Origin: Methanoculleus sp. 7T
GTDB lineage: Archaea; Halobacteriota; Methanomicrobia; Methanomicrobiales; Methanoculleaceae
Length of the DNA: 64,000 nt
Reading direction: 5' to 3'
NCBI RefSeq assembly: GCF_023195915.1
Contig: NZ_JALPRP010000001.1
Location: forward strand, 620,001-684,000
In this document: piece after piece, positions 36,773 to 45,735 of the stretch
Layout of the letters: each line of letters begins with the position of its first letter
Position numbering within the stretch: position 1 is the first letter of the stretch
Made by a program: the position numbers and the translations under genes
The notes under the pieces: model-generated
Told to the model about the DNA's origin: nothing
What the model saw: only the letters and a program-made list of their open reading frames with translations
Databases searched by the model: none

Positions 36773-37672
36773 ATGGAAGAGATTATATTTGGCATCGGAA
36801 TTACCGCATTGGCAGGTGCTCTTGCAACCGTCGCCGGCGCTGCGGAGGATACTGAGTCTGACATCGGGTCGCAGGGAGACCCGAACTCGCAGGTTCAGCT
36901 CGCTCCGCAGATGGGGTATATTCACCGCATCTTCAACAAAGCAGTTGCCGGTGAACCTCCAGCGTACGGCCTCTGGGTTGCATTGGGTGCAGGCCTTGCC
37001 TGGGCATTCATGACGATGCACATAAACCCGATTCTTGCAATCGTGCTTGGGAGCGCTCTCGCGGTCTTCGTGCAGGGCGTCTATGCGACAACCGCATATC
37101 TCGGCCGTACTGCAAGTCTCGCCAAGTTTGGACAGCCGGTCTACATCGATATCTTGAAGTCGATGACGACCGTGACTATGGCACACGCATTTGTAGCGAT
37201 CTTCACCACCGTCGCGATGTGTCACCTGATCATCAGCGCGCTCGGCCACCCCTTCCCGCTCCCGCTTCTCGGCCTCGTGTGGGGTATCGCACTCGGTGCG
37301 GCCGGGTCTGCAACCGGTAACCCGTTCTACGGTAAGGAGCGGCAGTACCAGGAGCAGAAGTTCGGAGCAGGCGTTCCGATCTCCGCATCCGGCAACATCG
37401 TCCGCTACGCCGAAGCCGGCCAGCGGAACTCGCTCGACAACGGTTTCTTCAGCGCCAAACTCGGCGGCCCCGCGTCGGGCATCTGTTTTGGTCTGATCGT
37501 CTTCTTCGAACTCTGGCGTACCGTCGTCTTCGAGCCGATCGCCGCCGGATGGGGAGCGGTCATCGTCGGCATCATTGTGATCCTGGTCTTTGCCATCATC
37601 GACCGTTACATCGAGGTCTGGGCAAGGAAGAACTTCGGCCCCTACGTGGCTCCTGAGGAGGCATCATCATGA
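36773..37672 (+). CDS. mtrE: Tetrahydromethanopterin S-methyltransferase subunit E
   Basis: 299-residue integral membrane subunit of the sodium-pumping complex that moves the methyl group from methyl-H4MPT to coenzyme M. About six hydrophobic segments are visible (for example IIFGIGITALAGALATVAGA and WGAVIVGIIVILVFAIID). GNPFYGKERQYQEQKFGAG is a conserved loop. First gene of the mtr operon, overlapping mtrD by four bases. Confidence 0.97.
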   Translation: MEEIIFGIGITALAGALATVAGAAEDTESDIGSQGDPNSQVQLAPQMGYIHRIFNKAVAGEPPAYGLWVALGAGLAWAFMTMHINPILAIVLGSALAVFVQGVYATTAYLGRTASLAKFGQPVYIDILKSMTTVTMAHAFVAIFTTVAMCHLIISALGHPFPLPLLGLVWGIALGAAGSATGNPFYGKERQYQEQKFGAGVPISASGNIVRYAEAGQRNSLDNGFFSAKLGGPASGICFGLIVFFELWRTVVFEPIAAGWGAVIVGIIVILVFAIIDRYIEVWARKNFGPYVAPEEASS

Positions 37673-38520
37673 GTGCACTTGGCGGACCTAAACAGACTGC
37701 AGGCGTCCAGCCCCCGACAGGGATGGGCCTCGTAATCAGCATTGTTCTTATCATCGTCGCGCTTGCGCTCGCCTACTACCTCATACAGATGGCCGGGCTG
37801 CTCGCCCTCGTCGGCATCATCATCGGCGGCGTCCTGATCGGGTTCGGCGTTCACTTCGTCCCGGTCGGCGGTGCGCCCGCTGCAATGGGACAATCGCCCG
37901 GTATCGCGACCGGTGTCGCGATGCTCGCTGCCGGTGCAGGCCTTGCAGGCCTCTTCGGTGGCGCATGGGCTGCCCCGCTCGGATTCCCCCTTGCTCTCGC
38001 AGGCGGTGCGGTCGGCGGCGGGCTTCTGATGGCGATCACCTGTACGATGGTCAACGTCATCTACATCTTCGGCATGGGTATTCCGGCTGCGTCCGGTAAG
38101 GTCGCAAAGGACCCGATCACGGGCGACACCTTCCCCGAGTACAAGAGCCAGGGTACCGAGGGGCACGGCCTCCCGTTCATCTCCTGGGTCGGCGGTGTTA
38201 TCGGCGGCGCGCTCGGTGGTCTCGGCGGAACGCTCATCTACCTTGAACTCCTCGACGTCTACCAGGCACAGATGCCCACAATCCTGAACGCAACGGTCGA
38301 GCAGATCGCACCCGTAGCCATCTCGCTTGCCGGTATCTTCGCGGTCGGCATGTTCCTGATGAACGCCGTTCTTGCCGCGTACAACATCACCGGTACGATC
38401 GAGGGGCCGCACGACCCCAAGTTCAAGCGGTTCCCGCGGGCGGTCATCGCATCCGCTGCGGCATCCGCTGTGGCAGGTATCTTTGCAATCGGCCTGCTCG
38501 AACTGGTGGGGGTGTTCTAG
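37669..38520 (+). CDS. mtrD: Tetrahydromethanopterin S-methyltransferase subunit D
   Basis: 283-residue membrane subunit with six or more Gly/Ala-rich helices (GLVISIVLIIVALALAYYL, LLALVGIIIGGVLIGFGVHF). MGIPAASGKVAKDPITGD is a conserved loop. Part of the membrane sodium channel with MtrC and MtrE. The stop abuts the mtrC start. Confidence 0.97.
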   Translation: MSALGGPKQTAGVQPPTGMGLVISIVLIIVALALAYYLIQMAGLLALVGIIIGGVLIGFGVHFVPVGGAPAAMGQSPGIATGVAMLAAGAGLAGLFGGAWAAPLGFPLALAGGAVGGGLLMAITCTMVNVIYIFGMGIPAASGKVAKDPITGDTFPEYKSQGTEGHGLPFISWVGGVIGGALGGLGGTLIYLELLDVYQAQMPTILNATVEQIAPVAISLAGIFAVGMFLMNAVLAAYNITGTIEGPHDPKFKRFPRAVIASAAASAVAGIFAIGLLELVGVF

Positions 38521-39372
38521 ATGACAGTAAAAGTTGAAGTAGGAGCAGGCGGCATCCCGCACAACCAGATCCTGATCTACGGTCTCGTGGGATCGCTCGT
38601 CCTCATCTACCTGACATACCTGAACACGTACGTACAGGCCCCATACTTCGCATTCTTCGGCGGGCTTGCCGCCGTGGTCGCACTCCTCTGGGGTACCGAC
38701 ACGATCAAGCACCTCTGCAGTTACGGTCTTGGTACCGGCGTTCCGTCGGCGGGTATGATCGCACTCGGTTCCGGTGTCGTCGCTGCGCTCTTCGGAGCTA
38801 CGACCGGCCCCTTCGCGCCCATCGTGACGATCATCGTCGCCGCAATCATCGGTGCGGTCGCAGGGCTGCTGGCTAACAACGTGGTTCGGATGGACATCCC
38901 GGTCATGGTCGTCTCGCTGACGGAACTTGCAATCGTCGGTGCGATGACGGTGCTCGGCCTCGCCGCCATGGTCGGAGGAACGTTCAATTTCCTTGACCTG
39001 ATCACCGGCACGACCGTCTTCCTCGGGTTCGCCGTCCAGAGTTACGAATTATCCGTCATCGGCGGCAGCGTCATCGCCGTGATCTTCATGCTCGGTGCGA
39101 TCGCCATCCAGCACTCCTTCAACGCCTGTCTCGGGCCCGGGGAGAAGCAGGACCGGACGCTCATGCTCGCCGCAGAGTGCGGGTTCCTCTCCATGATCCC
39201 CGTTGCGGTCATCTCGTTCGCGTTCATCGCATTCATCCCCGCTCTCATATCGCTGCTGGTCTCGGTCATCGGGTGGTACTACACCTACGCTGAGTACATC
39301 AAGCTCTCGAAGCGTGATGCCTACGCTTGGCTCGATGCGCAGCCGATCCTTGAGCCCAAGGGAGGTGCCTAA
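38521..39372 (+). CDS. mtrC: Tetrahydromethanopterin S-methyltransferase subunit C
   Basis: 283-residue membrane subunit, seven or so helices. The segment GLGTGVPSAGMIALGSGVVA and the loop CLGPGEKQDRTLMLAAECG are family features. The stop abuts the mtrB start with no gap, so the two are translated together. Confidence 0.97.
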   Translation: MTVKVEVGAGGIPHNQILIYGLVGSLVLIYLTYLNTYVQAPYFAFFGGLAAVVALLWGTDTIKHLCSYGLGTGVPSAGMIALGSGVVAALFGATTGPFAPIVTIIVAAIIGAVAGLLANNVVRMDIPVMVVSLTELAIVGAMTVLGLAAMVGGTFNFLDLITGTTVFLGFAVQSYELSVIGGSVIAVIFMLGAIAIQHSFNACLGPGEKQDRTLMLAAECGFLSMIPVAVISFAFIAFIPALISLLVSVIGWYYTYAEYIKLSKRDAYAWLDAQPILEPKGGA

Positions 39373-39657
39373 ATGGCATACGTTCAGGTACTGCCCGAGT
39401 ACGGGCTCGTCGTCGACCCGATGGTCGGTATTGTCACCACCGCCGGCGTCTCGTACACCCCCGTGCTCGAACAGGTAGCGGAACTTGAGAAGATCACCGA
39501 CGATCTGGTCGGCATGCTCTCCGGAGAGGGCAACTTCCTGGCATCGTTCCCGAACAGGGAAGGGGTCCTCAAGATCGCCGGAGGAGTGACCGCATTCTGG
39601 TACGGCATGGCAGTCGGTCTTCTGGTTGCCGGTGTCGTCGTATTAGGACTGCTGTGA
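39373..39657 (+). CDS. mtrB: Tetrahydromethanopterin S-methyltransferase subunit B
   Basis: 94-residue subunit: a soluble N-terminal part ([20 protein letters not shown]) and one C-terminal membrane helix ([17 protein letters not shown]). Position between mtrC and mtrA is canonical. Confidence 0.95.
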   Translation: MAYVQVLPEYGLVVDPMVGIVTTAGVSYTPVLEQVAELEKITDDLVGMLSGEGNFLASFPNREGVLKIAGGVTAFWYGMAVGLLVAGVVVLGLL

Positions 39658-39667
39658 GGTGAAGGAC

Positions 39668-40393
39668 ATGGTTGATAAGAAATCACCGGCCAGCGGATGG
39701 CCGATTGTTCAGGGCGACTTCCACACGGGAGATGCACAGAGCTGCGTCGCTGTCGTCACCATGGGATCCCACCTCGACGAACAGGGCATCTGTGATGCCG
39801 GAGCGGCAATCGCCGGGTCCTGCAAGACCGAGAATCTGGGTATCGAGAAGATCATCGCAAACGTCATCTCCAACCCCAACATCAGGTTCATCCTCTGCTG
39901 CGGGACGGAAGTGAAGGGGCACCTCTCCGGTCAGAGCTTCATGGCGCTGCATTCCGGCGGCGTCTCCGGCGGTAAGATCGTCGGGGCTCAGGGAGCAATC
40001 CCATTCATCGAGAACCTCTCCGACGAGGCGATCAAGCGCTTCCAAGACCAGGTCGAGATGGTCAACATCATGGAAAGCGAGGACATGGGCACCATCAAGG
40101 CCAAGATCAACGAACTCAAGGCCAAAGACCCAGGTGCGTTCCCCGCAGAACCCATGGTCGTCGAGGTTAAGGAGGCAGGCGGTGCCGGCGCCGAAGAGGT
40201 AACCGGCGAAGTACAGCCGCTCTCCGGAGAACTGGCACTGATACACGCACGGATGAAGGTCATCGAGCGGATGGTCACCGACATCGGCTACCGCAACAAG
40301 TTTGCCGCCGGTGTCTACTCGGGTAAGATCGAGGGCCTCATGATCGGCCTGATCGTCTCGTTCGTGATTCTGGGATTCATCTTGCTGGGGTGA
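39668..40393 (+). CDS. mtrA: Tetrahydromethanopterin S-methyltransferase subunit A
   Basis: 241-residue corrinoid subunit that accepts the methyl group on cobalt. The soluble domain has the cobalt-ligand His in [17 protein letters not shown]; the C-terminus has [20 protein letters not shown], the normal MtrA tail and membrane helix. ATG 39668 is chosen; GTG 39659 overlaps the mtrB stop region. The first 170 codons are nearly identical to the second MtrA domain at 40613. Confidence 0.97.
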   Translation: MVDKKSPASGWPIVQGDFHTGDAQSCVAVVTMGSHLDEQGICDAGAAIAGSCKTENLGIEKIIANVISNPNIRFILCCGTEVKGHLSGQSFMALHSGGVSGGKIVGAQGAIPFIENLSDEAIKRFQDQVEMVNIMESEDMGTIKAKINELKAKDPGAFPAEPMVVEVKEAGGAGAEEVTGEVQPLSGELALIHARMKVIERMVTDIGYRNKFAAGVYSGKIEGLMIGLIVSFVILGFILLG

Positions 40394-40398
40394 TATAA

Positions 40399-40611
40399 AT
40401 GGCAGAAGAAGGTACACAAGCAGCAGGCCCCATCCGGATGACGGCAATCAACGGAATGATGGACTCCATCCGGTACAAGGCACAGATCCTTGCCCGCACG
40501 AACAAGCTCGAATCAGGTATCATGGGCTCGGGGATCCTCGGATTTGCCATCGGGATCATCGTCGTCATGCTCCTGATCGTGGTTCCGACATTGATGCTGG
40601 GGGCGATCTAA
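40399..40611 (+). CDS. mtrF: Tetrahydromethanopterin S-methyltransferase subunit F
   Basis: 70-residue membrane subunit with one C-terminal helix ([23 protein letters not shown]) after a short soluble part ([20 protein letters not shown]). Position after mtrA is canonical. The next start follows by one base. Confidence 0.9.
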   Translation: MAEEGTQAAGPIRMTAINGMMDSIRYKAQILARTNKLESGIMGSGILGFAIGIIVVMLLIVVPTLMLGAI

Positions 40612-40612
40612 C

Positions 40613-41112
40613 ATGGTTGATAAGAAATCACCGGCCAGTGGATGGCCGATCGTTCAGGGCGACTTCCACACCGGAGACGCGCAGAGTTGCGTCGGCGTCG
40701 TCACCATGGGATCCCACCTCGACGAACAGGGCATCTGCGATGCCGGAGCGGCAATCGCCGGGTCCTGTAAGACCGAGAACCTCGGGCTTGAGAAGATCAT
40801 CGCAAACGTCATCTCCAACCCCAACATCAGGTTCATCCTCTGCTGCGGGACGGAAGTGAAAGGGCACCTCTCCGGTCAGAGCTTCATGGCGCTGCATTCC
40901 GGCGGCGTCTCCGGCGGTAAGATCGTCGGGGCTCAGGGAGCAATCCCATTCATCGAGAACCTCTCCGACGAGGCGATCAAGCGCTTCCAAGACCAGGTCG
41001 AGATGGTCAACATCATGGAAAGCGAGGACATGGGCACCATCAAGGCCAAGATCAACGAACTCAAGGCCAAAGACCCAGGTGCGTTCCCCGCAGAACCCAT
41101 GGTCGTCGAGGT
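40613..41112 (+). repeat. Duplicated MtrA domain (copy of 39668-40167)
   Basis: The first 500 bases of the fusion gene match mtrA with few differences. By eye, 40862-41112 is identical to 39917-40167 (251 bases), while scattered silent changes sit in the first 250 bases. This pattern fits recent gene conversion between the two copies. Confidence 0.85.
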
Positions 41113-41350
41113 CAAGGAAGCGGGCGGTGCGGCGGAGGTTGCCGTCGCAGGCGCGAACCCGCAGTTCCTTGAGATCGAGGAGCGGCTCAACGCTATCGAG
41201 GAGAGGATCGAGTTCGTCGATGCAGAGATGGCCCAGCGCGTCGGAAGAAAGGTCGGGCGCGATATCGGCATCCTGTATGGACTGGTTGCAGGTTTGATTG
41301 TATTCATGATGTTGTTGGTATTACTGCCCAAGTTGATTGGGTTCCTGTAA
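40613..41350 (+). CDS. mtrG: MtrA-MtrG fusion protein
   Basis: 245 residues. Residues 1 to about 170 are an almost exact second copy of the MtrA corrinoid domain, including the cobalt-ligand His85 (KGHLSGQ). After a short Ala/Val linker the rest ([19 protein letters not shown], then [20 protein letters not shown] and a membrane helix) is a complete MtrG. The gene occupies the mtrG position between mtrF and mtrH, and no other mtrG exists here. So the stalk subunit appears to carry an additional corrinoid domain. The expected consequence is a complex with twice the MtrA domains, or regulated variants; this is inference. Confidence 0.9.
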   Translation: MVDKKSPASGWPIVQGDFHTGDAQSCVGVVTMGSHLDEQGICDAGAAIAGSCKTENLGLEKIIANVISNPNIRFILCCGTEVKGHLSGQSFMALHSGGVSGGKIVGAQGAIPFIENLSDEAIKRFQDQVEMVNIMESEDMGTIKAKINELKAKDPGAFPAEPMVVEVKEAGGAAEVAVAGANPQFLEIEERLNAIEERIEFVDAEMAQRVGRKVGRDIGILYGLVAGLIVFMMLLVLLPKLIGFL

Positions 41351-41365
41351 GGAGGATTGACGAAT

Positions 41366-42403
41366 ATGTTCAAGTTCGAAAAAGAGCAGACGGTACACGA
41401 CTTCAACGGTACCAAGATCGGCGGGCAGCCTGGAGAATACCCGACCGTGCTCGGTGCATCCATCTTCTACAACAAGCACGAAGTTGTTCTGGATGACCAC
41501 ACCGGAAAGATCGACAAGATAAAAGCAGAAGGACTCTGGAACCGCTGCCAGGAACTTTCGGATATCACCGGCATTCCGCACTTTATCCAGATCATCGCGG
41601 AGTATCCTGAGGCCTTCGATAGCTACATCGACTGGTTCTGTAGCATCGATGACAAGACTGCGTTCCTGATGGACTCTTCCGTCCCGACGGCGCTTGCTCA
41701 TGCATGCGAGTACGTCACCGAGGCTGGTGTTGCGGACCGTGCGATCTACAACTCGATCAACGGCTCGATCATACCCGAGAACATCGAGGCGCTGGCCAAG
41801 AGCGACGTGACTGCCGCGATTGTCCTCGCCTTCAACCCTGCAGACCCGTCGGTTGCCGGCCGCGAGAAGGTTCTGGTCGAGGGCGGCGTCGCCGGTCAGG
41901 AGCTCGGGATGCTCGAGATCGCGGAGAAGTGCGGCATCACCCGCCCAATCCTCGATACCGCAGCAACCCCGCTCGGCCTCGGCTCCGGCGGTGCATACCG
42001 TGAGATCCTTGCCTGCAAAGCAATCCACGGCCTGCCGACCGGCGGTGCATACCACAACATGACTGTTTCCTGGACCTGGCTGAAGCGGTGGAAGGGAACG
42101 AAGAAAGTTCCCTCACAGCAGCTGGCCGGCCTCGAGGGCAAAGATGCCCTTATCGAGCAGCTCACGCACCACTATCTTGGTGGTACAGATGGGATGCGCC
42201 AGGCAGCCTGGTCTGCGCCCGATATCGGGTGCAACATGATCGCGAGCACGCTCGGTGCCGACCTGATCATGTACGGCCCGATCGAGAATGTCGAGGCGAT
42301 GATCACCGCACAGGCCTATACCGATATCACCATCCTCGAAGCGGCACGCGACTTCGGTATCGAGCCCAAGGTCGACACTCACCCGATCTTTAAACTCATT
42401 TAA
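41366..42403 (+). CDS. mtrH: Tetrahydromethanopterin S-methyltransferase subunit H
   Basis: 345-residue soluble methyltransferase subunit that transfers the methyl group from methyl-H4MPT to MtrA cobalt; TIM-barrel fold. Features are FEKEQTVHDFNGTKIGGQPGEYPTVL, YNSINGSIIPENIEAL and DTAATPLGLGSGGAYREI. ATG 41366 has GGAGG ten bases ahead; the TTG at 41357 overlaps that site. Last gene of the operon, followed by a T run. Confidence 0.97.
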   Translation: MFKFEKEQTVHDFNGTKIGGQPGEYPTVLGASIFYNKHEVVLDDHTGKIDKIKAEGLWNRCQELSDITGIPHFIQIIAEYPEAFDSYIDWFCSIDDKTAFLMDSSVPTALAHACEYVTEAGVADRAIYNSINGSIIPENIEALAKSDVTAAIVLAFNPADPSVAGREKVLVEGGVAGQELGMLEIAEKCGITRPILDTAATPLGLGSGGAYREILACKAIHGLPTGGAYHNMTVSWTWLKRWKGTKKVPSQQLAGLEGKDALIEQLTHHYLGGTDGMRQAAWSAPDIGCNMIASTLGADLIMYGPIENVEAMITAQAYTDITILEAARDFGIEPKVDTHPIFKLI

Positions 42404-42406
42404 ACC

Positions 42407-42416
42407 CTTTTTTATA
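42407..42416 (+). terminator. Oligo-T terminator of the mtr operon
   Basis: ACCCTTTTTTATAC starts directly after the mtrH stop. Confidence 0.6.
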
Positions 42417-42632
42417 CGCTCTTCACCGCGGCCGACTCAATTTGCTGGAACTCATCAGTCGATCGCTTTTGTTGGAGAAGTCCCACCAACCCCATACCAT
42501 CCTCTAAAAGAGTGACTGCAAGTAGGCTATCGCCGATTCATCGAGTCGACTCCCAGCATTCCACCTGATTTTATCGGGAGTAGGTTAACACAATGGAGAT
42601 CAGAAAAACTATAACTCCATAGATAAAGTTTA

Positions 42633-42680
42633 AACCAAATTTGGTTAACTAATACAAATTGTTTTTAGCAAATAATATAC
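42633..42680 (+). promoter_or_regulatory. Palindromic operator-like site and TATA box before the GTPase operon
   Basis: AACCAAATTTGGTT (42633-42646) is a perfect 14-base palindrome. AATAATATAC (42671-42680) is a TATA box about 25 bases further on, and the ATG follows at 42714, giving a very short leader. The palindrome sits where an archaeal activator or repressor would bind. The rest of the 42404-42713 gap shows no gene. Confidence 0.5.
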
Positions 42681-42713
42681 ATCCCCGCGCCCCATAGCAG
42701 AGCATCAATTGTT

Positions 42714-43406
42714 ATGAAGCTGATTACCGTTGCAGGCCCTCCGTCCTCAGGAAAGACCTCTGTGATCCTCAAAACCATTGCAGCCCTCGGGCTACCCGAA
42801 GGAAGCGTGGGTGTCGTGAAGTTCGACTCGCTCACCTCCTTCGATCACCAGCGCTACGACGAACAACTGATACCCAACCAGACTGCTTTTGCCGGAAAAA
42901 TCTGTCCGGACCACTTTTTCGTCAGCAATGTCGAAGGGGCGGTCGAATGGGGGATGAAGAAAGGATTATCGATTCTTGTCACGGAAAGCGCAGGTCTCTG
43001 CAACCGGTGCTCGCCGCACGTGAACGGTATCCTGTCGGTCTGCGTGATCGACAACCTTTCAGGCGTCAATACGCCGAGGAAGATCGGCCCGATGCTGAAA
43101 TATGCCGATATCGTCGTCGTCACCAAAGGGGATATCGTCTCCCAGGCGGAACGCGAGGTCTTCGCCTTCAACGTCCGCGAGGTCAACGCATCGGCGACTG
43201 TTCTCTTCGTCAACGGGATTACCGGACAGGGAGCGTTTATCCTCGCCCGCTACTGGCGGGAAGCCCTTGATATCCAAACCCTTCGCGACCGCAAACTCAG
43301 ATTCACCATGCCCGCCGCCATCTGCTCGTACTGTACCGGCGAGACCCTTATCGGAGAGATGTATCAGATGGGGATGGTCAAACGAATGGAGTTCGACGAC
43401 GTATGA
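42714..43406 (+). CDS. P-loop GTPase of the HypB/UreG-like metallocentre group
   Basis: 230 residues. Walker A is GPPSSGKTS (residues 8-16), and VVVTKGD is the probable base-recognition motif. Two CxxC pairs, GLCNRCSPH in mid-protein and AICSYCTGETL near the C-terminus, could bind a metal such as Ni or Zn. The layout resembles GTPases that deliver metals to enzymes (HypB, UreG, CooC groups), but I cannot assign a target. It overlaps the ABC ATPase gene by four bases (ATGA), so the three-gene operon is translated as a unit. Confidence 0.82.
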   Translation: MKLITVAGPPSSGKTSVILKTIAALGLPEGSVGVVKFDSLTSFDHQRYDEQLIPNQTAFAGKICPDHFFVSNVEGAVEWGMKKGLSILVTESAGLCNRCSPHVNGILSVCVIDNLSGVNTPRKIGPMLKYADIVVVTKGDIVSQAEREVFAFNVREVNASATVLFVNGITGQGAFILARYWREALDIQTLRDRKLRFTMPAAICSYCTGETLIGEMYQMGMVKRMEFDDV

Positions 43407-44437
43407 AGGCCCTCGATTATGTTACAGAGGTCTCTACCGTCCCAATCGGCGACATTCTCCGCCGCTACCCTCTTGCTGCCGATTATCTTGCCAACATGCG
43501 GCTCGGGCGGGTTGATGAGACCAAAACACTCCCTGAGATTCTGGAGGATGTCGACGAGGATATGCTTGAGGAGTTCGGGCTTGACCGCGAGGAGGTCATA
43601 TTCCACTTCTGTGCATTTCTTGAGGCATTTTCCCGGGCGAAACCCTCAGATGAGACCATCGCCTCGATCACAATCCTCGGTGGCCGGAACAAGGCGGGAA
43701 GACCCGAGATGGTCGAACTGACGATAACGCCCGGCGAGGTTGTAAGTATCGTCGGCCCTACCGGCTCGGGAAAAAGCAGGCTGCTTGAGGATATTGAATG
43801 CCTTGCGCAGCGCGATACGCCGACCGCAAGGCAGATTCTCATCAACGGCTCGGTTCCCGATCTCAGTAAGAGGTTTTCCACAGGAGGAAAACTGGTAGCC
43901 CAGCTCTCGCAGAACATGAACTTCGTCATGGACTTAACGGTGCAGGAGTTTCTGGAGATGCATGCGAAAAGCCGGATGACTCCCGAGTCCGCAGCGGTTG
44001 TGGAGAAGTGTTTTGCGGTTGCCAACTCTCTCGCCGGCGAGAAGTTCACGCTGGATACGAAGGTCACTCAACTTTCCGGCGGACAGTCGCGGTCACTGAT
44101 GATTGCCGATACCGCTCTTCTGAGTTCATCCCCGATCATCCTTATCGATGAACTGGAGAATGCAGGAATCGACCGGCGAGAGGCGGTTAAGATCCTTGTC
44201 GGCAACGAGAAGATTGTCCTCATGTCGACGCACGACCCGCTTCTCGCTCTCCGTGCCGATAAGCGGATTGTCATCAGAAACGGAGGCATTGTAAAAGTGA
44301 TTGAGACGACTGCCGAAGAGGAAGAGACGCTTCATAAGATTGAGACGATCGATTCCGTTCTCCTCGATATTCGCAATCAGCTCCGGGGAGGGGGAATCAT
44401 CGCAAAAGAGAGTATTCCGGAATTCCAAGGGAGATAA
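43403..44437 (+). CDS. Soluble ABC-type ATPase with N-terminal helical domain
   Basis: 344 residues. Residues 1-75 look like a DUF1858/DUF542-type helical domain (IGDILRRYPLAADYL, KTLPEILEDVDEDML). The ABC ATPase follows: Walker A GPTGSGKSRLLE, signature LSGGQSRSLMIA, Walker B PIILIDELENAGIDR and H-loop MSTHDPLLAL. No permease or binding protein is encoded next to it. This suggests a mechanical or remodelling ATPase acting with the GTPase and the DUF364 protein, rather than a transporter. Confidence 0.85.
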   Translation: MKALDYVTEVSTVPIGDILRRYPLAADYLANMRLGRVDETKTLPEILEDVDEDMLEEFGLDREEVIFHFCAFLEAFSRAKPSDETIASITILGGRNKAGRPEMVELTITPGEVVSIVGPTGSGKSRLLEDIECLAQRDTPTARQILINGSVPDLSKRFSTGGKLVAQLSQNMNFVMDLTVQEFLEMHAKSRMTPESAAVVEKCFAVANSLAGEKFTLDTKVTQLSGGQSRSLMIADTALLSSSPIILIDELENAGIDRREAVKILVGNEKIVLMSTHDPLLALRADKRIVIRNGGIVKVIETTAEEEETLHKIETIDSVLLDIRNQLRGGGIIAKESIPEFQGR

Positions 44438-44440
44438 ACC

Positions 44441-45205
44441 ATGTGGGAGTTATACGACGCGCTGATTGAAGAGATCCCGGACGACATCATCGTCGACGAC
44501 ATCGTCGTCGGCGGGGAGATGACGTACGTCGAGGCAAACGGCGGCATCGGTCTTGCGGCATACCGCGATTATGTCCAACGTGCCCCGATGATGACCGGGA
44601 ACAGGATTGGGAAGCCGTTATGCGAGGTAGCCGAGTGTGTGAGATCCTGGAATCTGCAGGAGGCATCCATCGGCCATTCTGCGATCAACGCATGGTACAA
44701 TCATCCTGATACTGCCGGGAAAGCAGGGATAGAGATTGCGGAGAAGAAGCGGGTCGAAGAACGGCTGAAAGACCCGTTCATCAAATCCCAGAACCTCGTG
44801 AAGGGAAAGAAGGTCTGTGTCGTCGGCCATTTTCCGTTCCTTGAGAAACTGATTGCCCCTGTCTGTGATCTGAGTATTATTGAGTGGGACCCGCAGGAGG
44901 GAGACTACCCGTATTCCGCCTGCGAGTACCTGCTGCCTGAATCCGATTATGCGTTTCTGACTTGTGCCGCTGTCGGCGACAAGAGTATGCCCCGGCTTCT
45001 TGAACTTTCGGAGAATGCGAAAGGGGTAACGATCGTAGGTCCGGGAACTCCCCTGTCTTCGGTCTTCTTCGATTACGGCGTCTCCGATCTCTCGGGTTTT
45101 GTGGTAACCGACATTGCGTTCGCCAAACGGATCATTGCAGGAGCAGAGAGCCGGCGGATCTTCGGGGCGGGAATGAAGGTAGAGTATCTTCGCCCCGGGG
45201 TTTGA
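44441..45205 (+). CDS. DUF364 (putative heavy-metal chelation) protein
   Basis: 254 residues. The N-terminal part (MWELYDALIEEIPDDIIVDD, GIGLAA) matches the DUF4213 enolase-like extension. The C-terminal Rossmann-like part (GKKVCVVGHFPFLEKL, IIEWDPQEGDYPYSACEYLL, TIVGPGTPLSSVFFDYGVSDLSG) is DUF364. Members are proposed to bind metal ions; activity is not established. It starts three bases after the ATPase stop. Confidence 0.85.
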   Translation: MWELYDALIEEIPDDIIVDDIVVGGEMTYVEANGGIGLAAYRDYVQRAPMMTGNRIGKPLCEVAECVRSWNLQEASIGHSAINAWYNHPDTAGKAGIEIAEKKRVEERLKDPFIKSQNLVKGKKVCVVGHFPFLEKLIAPVCDLSIIEWDPQEGDYPYSACEYLLPESDYAFLTCAAVGDKSMPRLLELSENAKGVTIVGPGTPLSSVFFDYGVSDLSGFVVTDIAFAKRIIAGAESRRIFGAGMKVEYLRPGV

Positions 45206-45289
45206 TGGAGATCGCGGCGTCTCTTTGTATCTCATGGGGAATAGCCGGCATCAAGACCGGATCTGGGGTTGAATGTTCAGGATGCCCAG

Positions 45290-45556
45290 TCACAACCCGC
45301 GATATGCAGTGCGCCGGTGGCGAACATAGAGGATTATAACCTCCTGCTCCTCATGATGCAGAGCGTATATAATCCGGTAATCCCCCATCCGGATCCGGTA
45401 GAGATGCTCCGTTCCGCTTAATTTGCGTACACCAGGTGGCAACGGTGTTTCAGATAGAGCCTCTATGTTCTGCAGAATGCGCAGAACAACCTCATCCGGC
45501 AATGTTGCAATATCCTTCTCAACACTTGCTTTGATGCGAACCGCATATCCCACCAT
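45290..45556 (-). CDS. RelE/ParE-family toxin
   Basis: 88-residue toxin of the RelE fold. VRIKASVEKDIATLPDEV, a central GVRKLSGTEHLYRIRMGDYRIIYAL and the C-terminal IILYVRHRRTAYR are typical. Probable mRNA interferase that cleaves at the ribosome. Its ATG overlaps the antitoxin stop by one base (TAATG), the usual antitoxin-first arrangement. Confidence 0.9.
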   Translation of the reverse strand: MVGYAVRIKASVEKDIATLPDEVVLRILQNIEALSETPLPPGVRKLSGTEHLYRIRMGDYRIIYALHHEEQEVIILYVRHRRTAYRGL

Positions 45557-45735
45557 TACCGCTCGTACCGCTTCCTGAACTCATCGAACCCTACGCTTGG
45601 CTCTTCGCGCCGCTCTGCTACCACAGCAAGGTCATGGAGGTCCTCCTGCAGTTGCTCGTACTCCTGGAGAGGAAGAATAATCGCGACACGGTTCCCGTGC
45701 TCATCAACAACGTACTGTTCTCCTGTAGCACTCAT
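45556..45735 (-). CDS. RelB/Phd-family antitoxin
   Basis: 59 residues from ATG 45735, which has GGAGG at good spacing; the open frame runs upstream to 45795 without support. MSATGEQYVVDEHGNRVAII is a Phd/YefM-type N-terminal DNA-binding domain; the C-terminal EEPSVGFDEFRKRYER is the toxin-binding tail. It should neutralise the toxin and autorepress the operon. Confidence 0.85.
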   Translation of the reverse strand: MSATGEQYVVDEHGNRVAIILPLQEYEQLQEDLHDLAVVAERREEPSVGFDEFRKRYER

